Counted from the first letter of the stretch, positions 41,601-54,278 are shown. The stretch: DNA of 64,000 bases from Salvelinus alpinus (GCF_045679555.1 NC_092096.1:31024124-31088123); one strand, 5' to 3'. The notes: generated by a model from the sequence alone, not told the origin. Translations and numbers: made by a program.

Positions 41601-44600
41601 TGTTCCCTTGTATGTTGGTTATATATCACTGCTTTCACTCTTAATACCACCTTCCTTCAGGGTTCATACCCTTTGTCTCCTCTCTCCTTTTCTCCTCCTC
41701 TTTCACTCCTGCCTGGCTAACTTCTCCCCTGCAACGTGCTAACCTGTCGCAGCCCTAGGAATGGAACATGGGCAGGTTAAGGTTCACTGGAGGTGTGGTG
41801 CAGAAGTTAACACCCTGTGCTCTGCTCTTCCCTGTCTGTCCCTATGGGCCTCTAAACCTTCCCTCTGTCCATTGACCCTATCCATTTTTCCAACTTTCAC
41901 CACACTTCCACTTTGACTAAGTTCTCTTACCAGCTTAGTATAAATTGCAGATTTCTTAACACTCGTTTTTCATTACTTCCTGCCCGGATCCACTTAATTG
42001 TATGTTAACTGTACATTGATGCTAAAATGTCTTAAACCTTTGGCTAAGTAAGCTAAACTAATGGATGGAACTGAACGGTCATGGAAGACTTCTGGTGGAG
42101 ATTAACATCCCAATGGAGCTGTTCTTTCTCAGTGGAATGTGAAAGAATCTGACATGTTTACAGTGTGTTTGTATTGCTCTCTGGTTAAGACACCAGTCCT
42201 CTGGTAGAATGTATCCTCACTCTAACCTTATTCTGGGTCATACTGCCCTACAGCACAGTTGGCATCAGACTGGGTTTTAACTTTCAGTTTGGTCAGACTC
42301 TGTTGTCTAGCTGGGTTTTTATCTAGATCTTGGCCTGTATTCATAGCGTCTCATACGAAGAGTGCTTCTCTAGTATGAGTTTTGCCTTTTAGATTCAAAT
42401 GAATGGACAGGGGATCTGATCCTAGATCAGAGGGGTATACTACAATGCAGGTTCAATGGGTTAGCCAGCTAACTTTAATAAACAACCAGAAATAACTATT
42501 GATTTTCTGGATAATTAAGAAAGCAAAATTTAGATATGTGTTTTTGGATGTTGTGTCAATTAGGCCATGCCCATTTTCAAGCTTATCTCTCTAAAAAATA
42601 AAATGTTATTTGTGACTATTTAGGCAAGTTAGCTCATCAATCCTGCTTTGTAGTATACCCCTCTACTCTGAGACACTTTATGAATATGGGCCTGGATATG
42701 TATCTGTAATTTAATGAGGTCAGAATGGTCCTGAACATGATCCTCTCCCATTCAGGAGGAACTGCAGACTCTTCAGAGGCAGCTGGAGGAGCTGAGGAGG
42801 CTAAAAGACCAGGCTACACACGGAGTCCTGACCCCAGACAGAACAGATGGAGAGAAAGGTGGGAGTACTGTTACTAGACATGTGGGAGGGAGGGGGACCT
42901 CACTTCACCCTCATACACACGAGGAGCCATAATATTTCAATAGGCTTAACTTGCACCTTGACAGATTTACGGCAACAAGTTTCCAACATTCCTTTTCCTA
43001 ATTTGTCTGCAGTTATTTCTGCCCTTAAGTCCCCTTAAGTAATGATGGGTACCATCAAGACATGGCCTGAGCATTGGACTTTCCCCCTGAAATACAATTT
43101 TCAAAACATCCCGTCTCACTCTCACACAGATAGAAAGATTGAGGGGAAGAAAGGGGGATTTTGTACTTTCCACCTTACTATCGTCTTATCTGTCTTCAAG
43201 GCTCATACCAAGCATGTTTAAACATGATCTCTGACTCTTTCAACCCACAGCTGAGTCTCTTATCACCCGTTTACCATAAAGGAATGCAATTTATGTGGAG
43301 TGCAATGTATTCACTTCAAGAATTTATTGGCCTTGAACATGCCCCATATACTGCAAGGTAATTGTCTGCTCAAGTCTATTCGAATAAAAGTCCTGTTGCT
43401 TAAGTGGACTTGACTTGCATGTAGGTCTTTATAGACTCAACCAGTGTGGATAGACAGCAGTAGACACCAGACAATATGTCTGTCTCTGATCCCTGTGATG
43501 GCACGCTCGTTGTTTTCCAGATGTGGATGTGCTGAGGATGAAGAGGGCCATGGAGTCCCTGATGTCAGCTAACAATGACAAGGTACTGGAGCTACTGTTT
43601 ACACTGTTTCATGAAGGCTGCTGTAGTTGACGCATGGGGATCTCAATGACTTTTCTAACTCTGGTCTACCATCCTTCACCCACAGGACCGGAGGATTGAG
43701 GAGCTTCAGGAGTCGATCACACGGTACAAAAAGGTCCAGGACTTGGTGAAAGGTGAAACTATGTTCAAGGAGTATGAAACTAGTAATGAAGTGTTTTATC
43801 GGTATCATTGCAATAGTCCATTTCTATTTATCGGACTAGATCAATCACGTTTTAGAGTGTAGAATAATGGACTTGATAATTTTGTGTAACAATTAAAACG
43901 GTCCCCCCCAGACACACTGAATGAAGACGATTACGATGACATCCAGGATGACAGATCCCCCTCCATGCAGGTCGCCATGGATACAGACCAGGCCACCCTG
44001 GCAGTTGGGGAGGAGACAGGACGGAGCTGTGACGAGGTAACAACCTCCCCTGTCATAACAATGCATCACACACAGGATGGACCCGAGACTCTAGACTTCC
44101 TTAACAAAACGTAATGTTAGGAATGTGAGGGTCAACAGACTTGGGGTATTGGTTTAGCTGGACAGCAACTACCTAACCAATGAAACTGTCGACTGTGCTT
44201 TGCGACATTGACGACACATTAATTTAGCGACGTTGACTCTTGTCTTTCTTTCTCTTCCTCTCTCACCCTCTCTTCACAGATTCCATCTATTGCAGTGTTT
44301 TCAGAGCTGGAGCAGGAGAGACTGATACAGGAACCAGACACAGACAGGTGAGGTTGGCTTTTCCCTGGACAAACTGCACTCCCATGAACTATTTGCCCAT
44401 TGGGTCACTGTTTTAGTTTGTCAGTATATTCATCATCTCTAGGTCTAGACTGTCGGTTAACTTTCCTTTCTCTTTGCAGTCCACCAGAAGTCCCACCACA
44501 TTCAGCAGGTAGCCTGGGCCACATAAACAGCAACACAGAGCAGGTACGACTGTCCTCTTACTCCTAGGGTGATGGGGAATGGTGGGCTAACTGGAAAGAC

Positions 44601-47600
44601 CTTGACTTGCTGCAATCATGGAGTTTATATACAGTACCAGCCAAAAGTTTGGACACCTACTCATTCAAGGGTTTTTCTTTATTTTTACTATTTTCTACAT
44701 TGTAGAATAATAGTGAAGACATCAAAACTATGAAATAACACACATGTAATCATGTAGTAACCAAAAAAGTGTTAAACAAATCAAAATATATTTTAGTTTC
44801 TTCAAAGTAGCCATCCTTTGCCTTGATGACAGCTTTGCACACTCTTGGCATTCTCTCAACCAGCTTCATCTGGAATGCTTTTCCAACATTCTTGAAGGAG
44901 TTCCCACATATGCTGAGCACTTGTTGGCTGCTTTTCCTTCACTCTGCGGTCCAACTCACCCCAAACCGTCTCAATTGGGTTGAGGTTGGGTGATTTTGGA
45001 GGCCAGGTCATCTGATGCAGCACTCCATCACTCTCCTTGGTCAAATAGCCCCTACACAGCCTGGAGGTGTGTTTTGGGTCATTGTCCTGTTGAAAAGCAA
45101 ACTAAGCGCAAACCAGATGGGATGGCGTATCGCTGCAGAATGCTGCTGTAGCCATGCTGGTTAAGTGTGCCTTGATTTCTAAATAAATCACTGACAGTGT
45201 CACCAGCAAAGCACCATCACACGACCTCCTCCATGCTTCATCGTGGGAACCACACATGCGGAGTTCATCCTAACCTGCATCTCACAAAGACACGGCGGTT
45301 GGATCCAAAAATCTCAGATTTGGACTCATCAGACCAAAGGACAGATTTCCACCAGTCTAATGTCCATTGCTTGTGTTTCTTGGCCCAAGCAAGTCTCTTC
45401 TTCTTATTGGTGTCCTTTAGTAGTGGTTTCTTGGCAGCAATTCGACCATGAGGGCCTGATTTCATGCAGTCTCCTCTGAACAGTTGATGTTTCTGTTACT
45501 TGAACTCTGTGAAGCATTTATTTGGGCTTCAATTTCTGAGGCTGGTAACTTTAATGAACTTATCCTCTGCATCAGAGGTAACTCTGGGTCTTCCTTTCTT
45601 GTGGCGGTCCTCATGAGAGCCAGTTTCGTCATAGCGCTTGTTGGTTTTTGCTACTGCACTTGAAGGAACTTTCAAAGTGGTTGACATTTTCCGAATTGAC
45701 TGACCTTCATGTCTTAAAGTAATAATGGACTGTCATATTTCTTTGCCTTTTTGAGCTGTTCTTGCAATAATTTGGGCTTGGTCTTTTACCAAATAGGGCT
45801 ATCTGTATACCGCTCCAACCTTGTCAATCAATCAATCAAATGTATTTATAAAGCCCTTTTTACATCAGCCGTTGTCACAAGTGCTATACAGAAACCCAGC
45901 TTAAAACCCCAAACAGCAAGCAATGCAGATGTAGACGCACGGTGGCTAGGAAAAGCTCCCTAGAAAGGCAGAAACCTAGAGAGGAACCAGGCTCTGAGGG
46001 GTGGCCAGTCTTCTTCTGGCTGTGTCGAGTGGAGATTATTACATTATATGGCCAAGATGTTCATAGATGACTAGCAGGGTCAAATAATAGTAATCAGTGG
46101 TTGTAGAGGGTGCAACAGGTCAGCACCTCGGGAGTAAATGTCAGTTGGCTTTTCATAGCCGAGCATTCAAAGTTAGAGACAGCAGGTGTGGTAGAGAGAG
46201 GGAGTCGAAAACAGCAGGTCCGGGACAAGGTAGCACGTCCGGTGAACAGGTCAGGGTTCCATAGCCTCAGGCAGAACAGTTGAAACTGGAGCAGCAGCAC
46301 GACCAAGTGGACCTGGGACAGCAAGGAGTCATCAGGCCAGGTAGTCCTGAGGCATGGTACCAGGACTCAGGTCCTCCGAGATAGGGAATTAGAGGGAGCA
46401 TACTTAAATTCACACAGGACAAGACGGGGGAAATACTCCAGATATAACAGACTGACCCTAGCCCCCCGACACAAACTATTGCAGCGTTAATACTGGCTGA
46501 GACAGGAGGGGTCGGGAGACACTGTGGCCCCGCCCGACGATACCCCCGGACAGGCCCGACCAGGCAGGATATAACACAACTGATTGGCTCAAACGCATTA
46601 AGAAGGAAAGAAATTCTACAAATTAACTTTTTAACAAGGCACACCTGTTAATTGAAATGCATTCCAGATGACTACCTCATGAAGCTGGTTTAGAGAATGC
46701 CAAGAGTGTACAAAGCTGTCAAGGCAAAAGGTGGCTACTTTGAAGAATCTCAAATAAACAAATCAATACATATATTTTATAACACTGTTTTGGTTACTAC
46801 ATGATTCCATGTGTTATTTCATAGTTCTGATGTCTTCACTACTATTCTAAAATGTAGAAAATAGTACAAATAAAGAAAAACCCTTGAATGAGTAGATGTC
46901 CAAACTTTTGATATGTGCTGTATGTAAAAAGGTTTTGGTCACATACACCAGATAGGTGAAGTCAAATGTGTTGTTTTACAGGGTCAGCCATAGTAGTACA
47001 GCGCTTCTGGAGCAAATTAGGGTTACGTGCCTTGCTCAGGGGCACATCGGCAGACTTTTCACCTTGTCGGCTCGGGTATTAGAACCAGCAAACTTTTGGT
47101 TAATGGCCCATTGTTCTAGCCCATTGTTCTAGTCTTAAATCACATATCTCTACCCCCTCCTCATCCCCATTTTTGTCACCCAAACTAGAACACTAGAGCT
47201 TCTTATCTTTGACCTTTTTGACCTCTCAACGTGGGAGAGTCTCAAAGGCGTGTCTCTCAAACGGGCCAGTCATACAGAAGGCATGGTTCTATCTCATCTC
47301 CCCCACATGGAGGGCGGCGTCACTGAGCCCCACTGTGACGGCTGACTGGACTCCAGACTGTCTGTCAGGATGAAATGGAATCATAATAGGATTCCTGAGC
47401 AATGGTTGTTTTGACAGTTGTGTTACTCCACCGCCACCTGGTGGTACAACAGTAGAACTATGGAGCTGGTTATATTGGGAGATTGACTTTGTTTACTGGC
47501 ATGCCAAATATTTTATTAGGTTAATGTGCTCATAATGACCCCTCCCCCTTTTCTAGACAACAATTGAGGAGCCCAGTCCCCCATCCACCTCCCCATCAAA

Positions 47601-50600
47601 CCCCACCAGTAATGAAAGCTTTGGGACCAAGAAGGCCCGCTCCTCCTTTGGACGTGGTTTCTTCAAGATGCGTGGAGGCAAGAGGACGTCTAGTGCCCCA
47701 AATCTGGGTGAGTCTCATCACCCCTCAGGAAGGGCACGGGGAGAAGGGTGCTCGTTTCTCTGCACGGGGTGGTGTGAACAATAAATATTACTCTCTGTTC
47801 ATGATGTAAAAAAAACATTCACAGTTCCATACCTTAATGTGTGTTTTCTTATGTCTGTCTGTCTGTCTAGTATTCACACTAGTGACTATGTTCTGTCCTT
47901 GCTCTCTCTATTCTCCATGGTTCTATGTGATGTGAAGATCGCAGCCGGAGTGCGAGTGCGCCTACGTTGGGTACAGTACAGTAGTCTGCAGCGCAGAGCC
48001 CCACAGACGGGCCAGGCCTGCAGTATGGCAGATCAGGATGAACGCTGGATGTGTGCAGGGATACTAGCACAACAATGTGATCACCACCTAACGTTACTAC
48101 ACAACTAGACCCATCGTAGACTAAGTAAAAAGGCTGTCTGTTTTTCTGAACCCTCTAGAGGCTGATTGGGTCATAGATGGTAAATGGTTACATTGTTGTG
48201 TGAAGAATCCCTAGATATGCCCCTACCTCCATTTTCCTACTCTTAATTTTTCACTTGTATCAAGCAAGTGAAAAGTTTAGTTGATCGCTGGTGTGAGCCG
48301 GGTGGTTTTTAGTGTGATTTCCTTCCCCTTTTAAATCATATCCAGTTGTTTCTTATCCATGACGTGACACCATCTGCAATGATGCCGCTTAACTCTGCTA
48401 GCTGTCCTTCAAGATGCGCCTCTGAGATTTTGTCTAAGTCTATGAATTTGCATCAGAAGTTCATGTCAACCAGTCCTGCATGAGTTGAGTTGTGGTGCTT
48501 TTGAGTGGTTCTTGGCATACTCATAGTGGTGGTGGTGTTTAGTGGAAGATGTAGTCCAGAAGTGGTTATGGTGGCCATTACAGCTGTAGTCCTTGGACAG
48601 TGTTGGCCTCGAGTTTCCTGTGGTGGTGGATTGTGTCAGATGTCAGCTATTGATCTAACAGATGTGTGTTTGTGTGTGTGTGTGTGTGTTTGAATCCAGC
48701 TGAGACCGAGCGTAAGGGCACAGACCACTTGGACTTGGCTGGTGCCCCGCCACACAAACCTCAGGGAGGCGACAGCAGCCAGACCCTACCTTCCTCACCA
48801 GAGGCCAAGAAGAAGTCCAGAGGCTTTATGAAGTTCTTAGGCAGGTGGGTCAAAATGTTCTCTATATTCCCTAAGTTTAGAAAGAGGTGAGGAGATGGTA
48901 TGCAAGGAATTGGGGGAAAGATGAATTAAGATGGAGCCAGGGTTTTTAAAGGAAACTATTGCTTTATTAATTATAACACGAGGGCAGAGGGTTTGCTGTA
49001 ACACGAGGGCAGAGGGTTTGCTGTAACACGAGGACAGCGCATGGCAGGATATTTAGGCGCGTTGTGTTCTGACCCCTCTAGGCTGAAGAGAAGTCACTCC
49101 ACCTCGCTAGACCTGGAGGAGACCGAGTTCAGGAGGGGAGGAGTCAGAGCCACGGCCGGCCCCCGACTGGGCTGGTCACGTGACCTTCAGCACAGCGCCG
49201 AGTATGTGAAGCTCACCTCTTGCTAGACTGTCTCTGCGTGTGTATCTGTCTGTGAACTAGAGACATAGAGGAAGGGATCAGAAATGTATTGGAACTAAGT
49301 CTACAGTATCAGGGAATTAGGATTTTGTGGTGTCAGAGGAGCAAATGGTAATGAATGATGTACTGTATACCCTCCACGTTAAAGGTGAGTCTGCTCGCTC
49401 TCTCCCCTCAGTGATGTGGATGCTCCCTTTGCGCAGTGGAGTAAGGAGCAGGTGTGTGTGTGGCTGCAGGAGCAGGGCCTGGGACTCCATGTAGCTCAAG
49501 CCCAGCAGTGGATCCGCTCAGGATTCACTCTGCTGCAGGCCTCCCAGCACGACCTGGAGAAGGTAGGACGGCTCAGTGGAGCATCCAGGAGGCGTTTCGT
49601 GCATTCTGTGTTTAGGTTCTGTGTCGCTAGACATTTTAATGACACCCACAATGTTAAAGCTTATAGTTGCTTAATGTTCACTTTGCTACCTGTGTCCTGA
49701 CAAACATCTATTTTCTCTATCACTCTCTTCCTAACTGTATGTGAGATGTTCAGTATGTGAGATGTCTTAAACAACCCATACATGTTTCTGTGGCAACAGG
49801 AGTTGGGGATCAAACAGCCCCTCCACAGGAAGAAGCTGCAGTTAGCTCTCCAGGCACTGGGATCAGAGGAGGATGTCAGCAAGGCCAAATTGGACCACAA
49901 CTGGGTGACCAGTGAGTGACCACTGACCACAGCCTCAGAGTTATCAAAAAGCCTTGACAATGAAAAATTGAATAACCTTTCTGTGACTCGTGATTGAGTT
50001 GTTTTGGTGTTTCTCAGGATGGCTTGATGACATTGGTCTGCCGCAGTATAAGAGCCAGTTTGATGAGGGGAGGGTCGATGGGAGAATGCTACACTACATG
50101 ACTGTGGTGAGTCTTCATTTGCAGTAGTTGGTCTAACGCGGCTCAAATGAATTAGAATCAATGTCAAAGGGGATGAATAAAGTCTATTAAATAACAAATC
50201 CTTGCTTTTGTGTGATCTGTTGGATGTCTAGTGTCCTTTTATTTCTAATTGATTGACAGTAGTCATTCTCCTGACTGAGAAGAGTATGTGTGTTTGTCCC
50301 CTTCAGGATGACCTGCTGTCTCTAAAGGTGGGCAGTGTTCTCCACCACCTCAGCATCAAGAGAGGCATCCAGGTCCTCCGGCTCAACTTCTACGAGCCCA
50401 ACTGCCTCCGCCGACGGCCCTCTGACGAGGTACGGTTTAGACATTTCTAAATAATGTATCCCTTTTTTTATTTTTCTCTTGTTTCTCTCTCGCTCTTTCT
50501 CTCCCTGTGCTTTCATATCCACCATACACATGGTCTCTCACTTCACCAGTTCAGTTACATTTCAGTAGTGTTAATTGTATAGGGAAAATAAAAAACTTTT

Positions 50601-52492
50601 CCGTTATTATTAACACCAACTTTAAAAAAAATGTCTCCCCAGAACAACATCACGCCAGGGGAGATCTCTCAGTGGACCAATCACAGAGTGATGGAGTGGC
50701 TGAGATCAGTGGACCTGGCTGAGTACGCTCCTAACCTGAGAGGCAGCGGTGTGCACGGGGGGGTCATGGTGAGGGGGGGGGGGGCAAAGTCTCTGTTTGA
50801 ATTGGCTTGCCACTGACTCATTTCAGGAACACATGCCTTCATCAGCGTATACATACACTGACTGCCTTTTACCGGTGTTTGTCTCACTCTTCATTTCCAT
50901 CTCTCCTGGTCTCCAGGTGCTGGAGCCTCGCTTCAACGTGGAGTCCCTAGCCCTCCTGCTCAACATCCCTCCCAACAAGACCCTGCTGCGCCGCCACCTG
51001 GCCACCCACTTCCACCTGCTCATCGGCTCCGCTGCCCAGCGCAGCAAACAGGAGTGTCTGGAGAACCCTGACTACACCCTGCTCACTGCCACCGCCAAGG
51101 TCAAGGTAGGGTCAACTCGCAGCTGGTAAGGCATCAGCTTGTTAGACATACAGAGCTTTGGGGATCAGTGTAGGTTTATTGATCTGATCAGTGACCTTGG
51201 CTATGTCCCACTACTCTAAGTTGGCCTCATGACCACTTATATGTGAATGGACTGGATAGGTTTTTGTCCTGTAAGATCAGTGGGCAGCAGGAAAAGGAGG
51301 TGAGGACAGGCGGCTTTTTAATACTATCGGCACACAGCCGTTTGTCCCCATTTGACTGACTCTCTCCCATCATCCTCTCTCCTCCTCCAGCCCAGAAGGC
51401 TGCCATTCGGTGGCTTCGGGACCCTGCGTAAGAAGCGCCAGGAGGACAGCGAGGAGTACGTGTGCCCCATGGATGTGGAGATGCCCAAGAACAGCAGCTT
51501 CCAGGGGGGCCTGAGGATCTACGAGGACGACCTGGACCAGGTAGGGGACTGCCATTAACCCCTTCAACTTCAGGGAATGCACTATTATGGGTGTTTTAGT
51601 GTGGCTTTTTGTAGCCCCTTCCACTGAGGTGCTAACTATTTAAAAAGTATTAATGATAATCATCCTTTAGGTGAGGTTAGAGCACTCCAATGAACAGATG
51701 AGGGTGGAATGTGGTACCACAAGAGGATAGTGTTTTACTTTTAATTTTCCATGTGAAGTGCTCTTGAACACTGTCTGTATTCCTAGATGGAGGACTCGGA
51801 AGGGGCTGTGAGGCAGATAGGAGCATTTTCTGAGGAAATCGACAACCTGACGGTAAGAAGTCATTAAAAAGCTCACATGAGGCCTCCCAAGTGGCGCAGC
51901 GGTCTAAGGCAGTGCTAGAGGTGTCACTACAGACCCGGGTTTGATCCCGGGCTGTATCACAACCGGCTGTGACCGGGAGTCCCATAGGGCGGCGCACAAT
52001 TGGCCCAGCGTCGTCCGGGTTAGGGGAGGGTTTGGCCGGGGGGGTTTTACCTGGTTCATCGCGCTCCAGAGGCTGACCTCGTCGTCAGTTGAACGGTGTT
52101 TCCTCCGACACATTGGTGTGGCTGGCTTCCGGGTTAAGCGGACGGGTGTTAAGAAGTGCGGTTTGGCAAGTCCTGTTTCAGAGGACGCATGACTCGAACT
52201 TCGCCTCTCCCGAGCCCGTTTGGGAGTTGCAGCGATGAGACAAGATTGAAAAAACAAATTCTCACATGATCACACATCAAATCACTTGATGTGCCTCTCA
52301 GCAAGCTGTGCTCTAGCAAAACAACCATGCCACTCTTCTGGCACTGTTATTAATCTCCTTGTTTTCCTGTGTGACTTCAGTGTGTTTTTCTCCTGCATGT
52401 TTCAGAGCATGCTGAAGGAGGATGAGTTCTTCAGCGAGGTCTCCTCTCGCTCCCCCGAGGCCAGCGTCACCGATGACGACTCCAACTTGTGA
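35699..52492 (+). CDS. ppfibp1: liprin-beta-1 (PPFIA-binding protein 1), 24 coding exons
   Basis: Coding exons: 35699-35762, 38342-38550, 39696-39776, 40074-40187, 40382-40492, 41381-41473, 42756-42858, 43521-43582, 43686-43752, 43912-44036, 44280-44347, 44480-44543, 47557-47707, 48700-48844, 49082-49201, 49412-49562, 49800-49911, 50018-50106, 50307-50429, 50643-50768, 50917-51105, 51391-51540, 51787-51852, 52406-52492. All junctions are GT-AG and phases agree, giving 889 residues against about 1010 in human. The N-terminus [19 protein letters not shown] and C-terminus ([20 protein letters not shown]) match liprin-beta-1, not beta-2. It is a scaffold that pairs with alpha-liprins at cell contacts. 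It has an N-terminal coiled coil (about residues 99-330), a divergent serine-rich linker shorter than in mammals, and three SAM domains (about 530-600, 610-672, 694-765). Two tandem ATGs start it. The linker exons 44280-44543 are the least certain. Confidence 0.93.
36185..36290 (+). repeat. LINE/SINE 3' tail fragment
   Basis: TACTGCACTGTAGGAGCTAG through TTTGCTAATCTGTGTACGC, the same family tail as 13440-13550. Confidence 0.6.
36443..36656 (+). mobile_element. full-length tRNA-derived SINE
   Basis: Head with box A-like GAGTGGCGCAGTGGTC and box B GGTTCGAATCC, a body with AATTGTCCCAGCGTCGG, and the tail TTGTAAATAAGAATTTGTTC ending TAAATAAAC. Polymerase III promoter boxes are well preserved. 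Not a functional tRNA gene because no cloverleaf 3' half follows. Confidence 0.88.
37392..38277. mobile_element. internally deleted Tc1-like transposon
   Basis: Both ends are present (CCAGTCAAAAGTGTGGACAC at left, TCCAAACTTTTGACTGGTAC at right) with transposase fragments on the minus strand. The middle of the transposase is missing compared with 44632-46920. Confidence 0.85.
38342..44543 (+). CDS. ppfibp1: ppfibp1 N-terminal coiled-coil and linker exons
   Basis: Exons 2 to 12 of the coding set encode residues about 22-387. [19 protein letters not shown] and [18 protein letters not shown] are followed by [18 protein letters not shown] and [16 protein letters not shown], heptad-rich segments expected to dimerise and bind liprin-alpha. 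Exon 9 ([18 protein letters not shown]) closes the coiled coil. Exons 10-12 are acidic and poorly conserved. The first exon here begins only 64 bases after the end of a Tc1 transposon. Confidence 0.9.
44632..46920 (-). mobile_element. degenerate Tc1-like transposon with nested LINE fragment
   Basis: The ends CAGTACCAGCCAAAAGTTTG and CAAACTTTTGATATGTGCTG are inverted repeats flanked by TA. Minus-strand transposase pieces include [27 protein letters not shown] (first catalytic Asp; 45265-45465) and [15 protein letters not shown] (catalytic Glu; 44856-45044). Frame breaks are present throughout. It lies in the ppfibp1 intron between coding exons 12 and 13. Confidence 0.88.
45827..46562 (-). mobile_element. 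5'-truncated L2-like LINE (3' untranslated region)
   Basis: Same sequence as 5154-5716 joined to 10752-10845, without the gypsy insertion. On the minus strand it ends in TTTGATTGATTGATT, the tail repeat. The Tc1 sequence resumes at ACAACTGATTGGCTC. Confidence 0.8.
46930..47140 (-). mobile_element. tRNA-headed SINE of a second family
   Basis: On the minus strand a box B-like GGTTCTAATACCCGAGCC is followed by GACAAGGTGAAAAGTCTGCC and CCCTGAGCAAGGCACG. This matches the fish SINE type with a GGTTCGAATCCCCGAG head. Degenerate. Confidence 0.6.
47557..49562 (+). CDS. ppfibp1: ppfibp1 serine-rich linker and SAM1 exons
   Basis: Coding exons 13-16 encode residues about 388-576. Conserved blocks are [53 protein letters not shown] and [19 protein letters not shown]. 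The first SAM domain then starts ([20 protein letters not shown], with the rest in exon 17). Exon 14 (48700-48844) is 145 bases and not a multiple of three, so skipping it would shift the frame. Its acceptor is preceded by a TG repeat. Confidence 0.92.
48662..48699 (+). promoter_or_regulatory. ppfibp1: TG-repeat splice acceptor of ppfibp1 coding exon 14
   Basis: The acceptor GAATCCAG is preceded by about 13 TG units with two interruptions instead of a normal polypyrimidine tract. In human CFTR exon 9 a UG repeat at the acceptor binds TDP-43 and promotes skipping. The same effect here is inference. Confidence 0.55.
48974..49037 (+). repeat. 25-bp tandem repeat upstream of coding exon 15
   Basis: Two identical units beginning TAACACGAGGGCAGAGGG (25 bases each) and a partial third, ending about 45 bases before the acceptor of exon 49082. 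Confidence 0.85.
49800..52492 (+). CDS. ppfibp1: ppfibp1 SAM1-SAM3 and C-terminal exons
   Basis: Coding exons 17-24 encode residues about 577-889. The end of SAM1 ([20 protein letters not shown]) is followed by SAM2 ([36 protein letters not shown]) and SAM3 ([38 protein letters not shown]). The conserved tail has [15 protein letters not shown] and ends in TGA at 52490. These are the most conserved exons of the gene. Confidence 0.95.
51881..52254 (+). mobile_element. long SINE in the last ppfibp1 intron
   Basis: A tRNA-like head (AAGTGGCGCAGCGGTCTAAG, box B GGTTTGATCCC) and body as in the other SINEs, but a different 3' half (TGTTTCCTCCGACACATTGG, GTTGCAGCGATGAGACAAGA). It occupies about two-thirds of the 553-base intron. 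Confidence 0.85.
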
Positions 52493-53545
52493 GGGAGGGT
52501 CCCCGCCAATTAAATGTATTAACTTTAGATGACTGACACGGGGTGCTGTTTTGCAGCCACCACACAGCCATTTTGTTACTCCTCCATTGTAAAAAATATT
52601 TTAGAAGCGCATTAATGTCTACATTTGTTTTTAACAAGTATATTCTATTAGACACCTTTAATATGATGTGACCTGAACATAAAAATACAAGGTAGTACTA
52701 ATGATACTGTCCCCACTACAACAAACATTTTATTGAAGTGCTGTAGAATTCATTCCTATGGAGGAGTGCTCCTTCTGAGGAGTACCAATATGGCTGACCG
52801 GTGGCTTCAAAGCCTCATTGGCCGTTACATAGCATTAGCAATCCAGAGTTTTACACATCACTGGCCCCAGCTGGCGTCGCCATGCAAACACCCCCCCCCC
52901 CCCCCCCCCCACACCTTGATAAGCTGTCTTCTACAACCTGAGACCACCTATGCCCTTAGACTTACGTCGTTTCAGCAATTTACGATCTCGCTCTGCATTC
53001 CAAGGTGAAGTTATACATGTGTATTTATTTAAGTTGTTGAAATGTAACGCATGACTTGAGATTTCAACATAGGAGCATTTACTATAGTGTTACAGAACAG
53101 TTTTTTATATATTTGTTTGAATATCCACAAATGAGTCCCTGTACTTACATGGTATGCCCTTGTCCTGACTTATTTTTGGAACCCTCTCACTCCTATTAGC
53201 AATTATATAACCTAAAAGATTGGTCAACTCGCAGTGGGACACTTAGATCTGAAGTCAAAACATTGGTCTGGCTTAATCCATAATTTCCTCTCCATGTTGT
53301 CCTCTCATTTGATGCTCCTATCTGCATGTTTTGTCCCAAAGTAATTCAATATTGTCACTTTGTCCTGCCATGTTGAATTTTAGGAACATGGGATCCCAAC
53401 ATTCTAGAATGTAAACATCACCAGAAAGCAATATTGTTTTGCAAGCCTTAACCATATCAGTGAACACAATGTAATGTACTGTGTACTGTTTCTATGCATA
53501 ATTTTTGTAAAGAATTGTCAATTAAAAACATGGGCTACACGACTG
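52493..53545 (+). other. ppfibp1: ppfibp1 3' untranslated region with poly(A) signal
   Basis: No open frame after the stop. ATTAAA at 53521-53526 is the best poly(A) signal. A run of 20 C lies at 52891-52910. The exact cleavage site is not visible. Confidence 0.55.
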
Positions 53546-54278
53546 TGCCTATTAGATGGGTGAGCTATGTACATTTTCAAATCTGAGATACTTGTGGAAG
53601 TATTTATTCCACTTCAGCAAGGTCTCAGAGTTGAGCACTTTCTTATGGGGATAGATCCTTACACCAGCCAGAGACCCCTAAGTTCTTTGCATTTTGACAT
53701 TTTTTCTCCCCCAGTCCGATAAACTCAGCTTAGCCTACTGCTCGATCCACATGGTCCTAAAACACTCATTTTGTATCAGTGATAATGCAATTTGAGGGAC
53801 ATGTCCACAGTGAAAGTTGCACCCCTGGAAATGGGATTTGAACCCACAGCCATTAATTAGTTCAACCCAGCAACTAGATCTGTCAGTCCCATTCAAGGCT
53901 GTGCTAAATCTTTTCACATCCTGATGTGATTGGTTAAAAGATATCAGAATTTGGCTACGCGTGCCAATCCAACCTATTAGACAGACAACTTATTGCATTT
54001 GTATTTTATTTGTCAATGTATATAACAAACATGTTGCATAATGAAACCGTATTTCAAGTGCTGTAAAGACATTTAAGCACGAGGAAAGACTCCAGTAACA
54101 GCTTCAAGATATCCTCCCTTTTTAGTCACTCTTTCTGCAACAATATGGAATAAGTACATCAATGTGCAAAGTTATACATTACACTTTAGGGAATAGTTTG
54201 CAGTGGAAGCAACTGAGCAGTATTATGGTCATCAGCTATGCATACAAAAAAAGTATTGCTTAGGCACTCAAGTCAAAC

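Noticed and set aside
47564-47809. Alternative open frame overlapping ppfibp1 coding exon 13
   Set aside because: Out of frame with the conserved SSFGRGFF block and crosses the splice donor at 47708.
49661-50197. 178-residue minus-strand open frame in ppfibp1
   Set aside because: Antisense across two SAM-domain exons and introns; no recognisable protein features.
35699-52492. Assignment of the liprin gene as ppfibp2, on synteny with a cytochrome b5 reductase
   Set aside because: The N- and C-terminal sequences ([33 protein letters not shown]) fit beta-1 and not beta-2.
53815-53880. tRNA-like stretch on the minus strand (GGGTTCAAATCCC)
   Set aside because: Only a T-arm-like segment is convincing. 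The acceptor stem and anticodon arm do not pair, so it is more likely an old SINE remnant.
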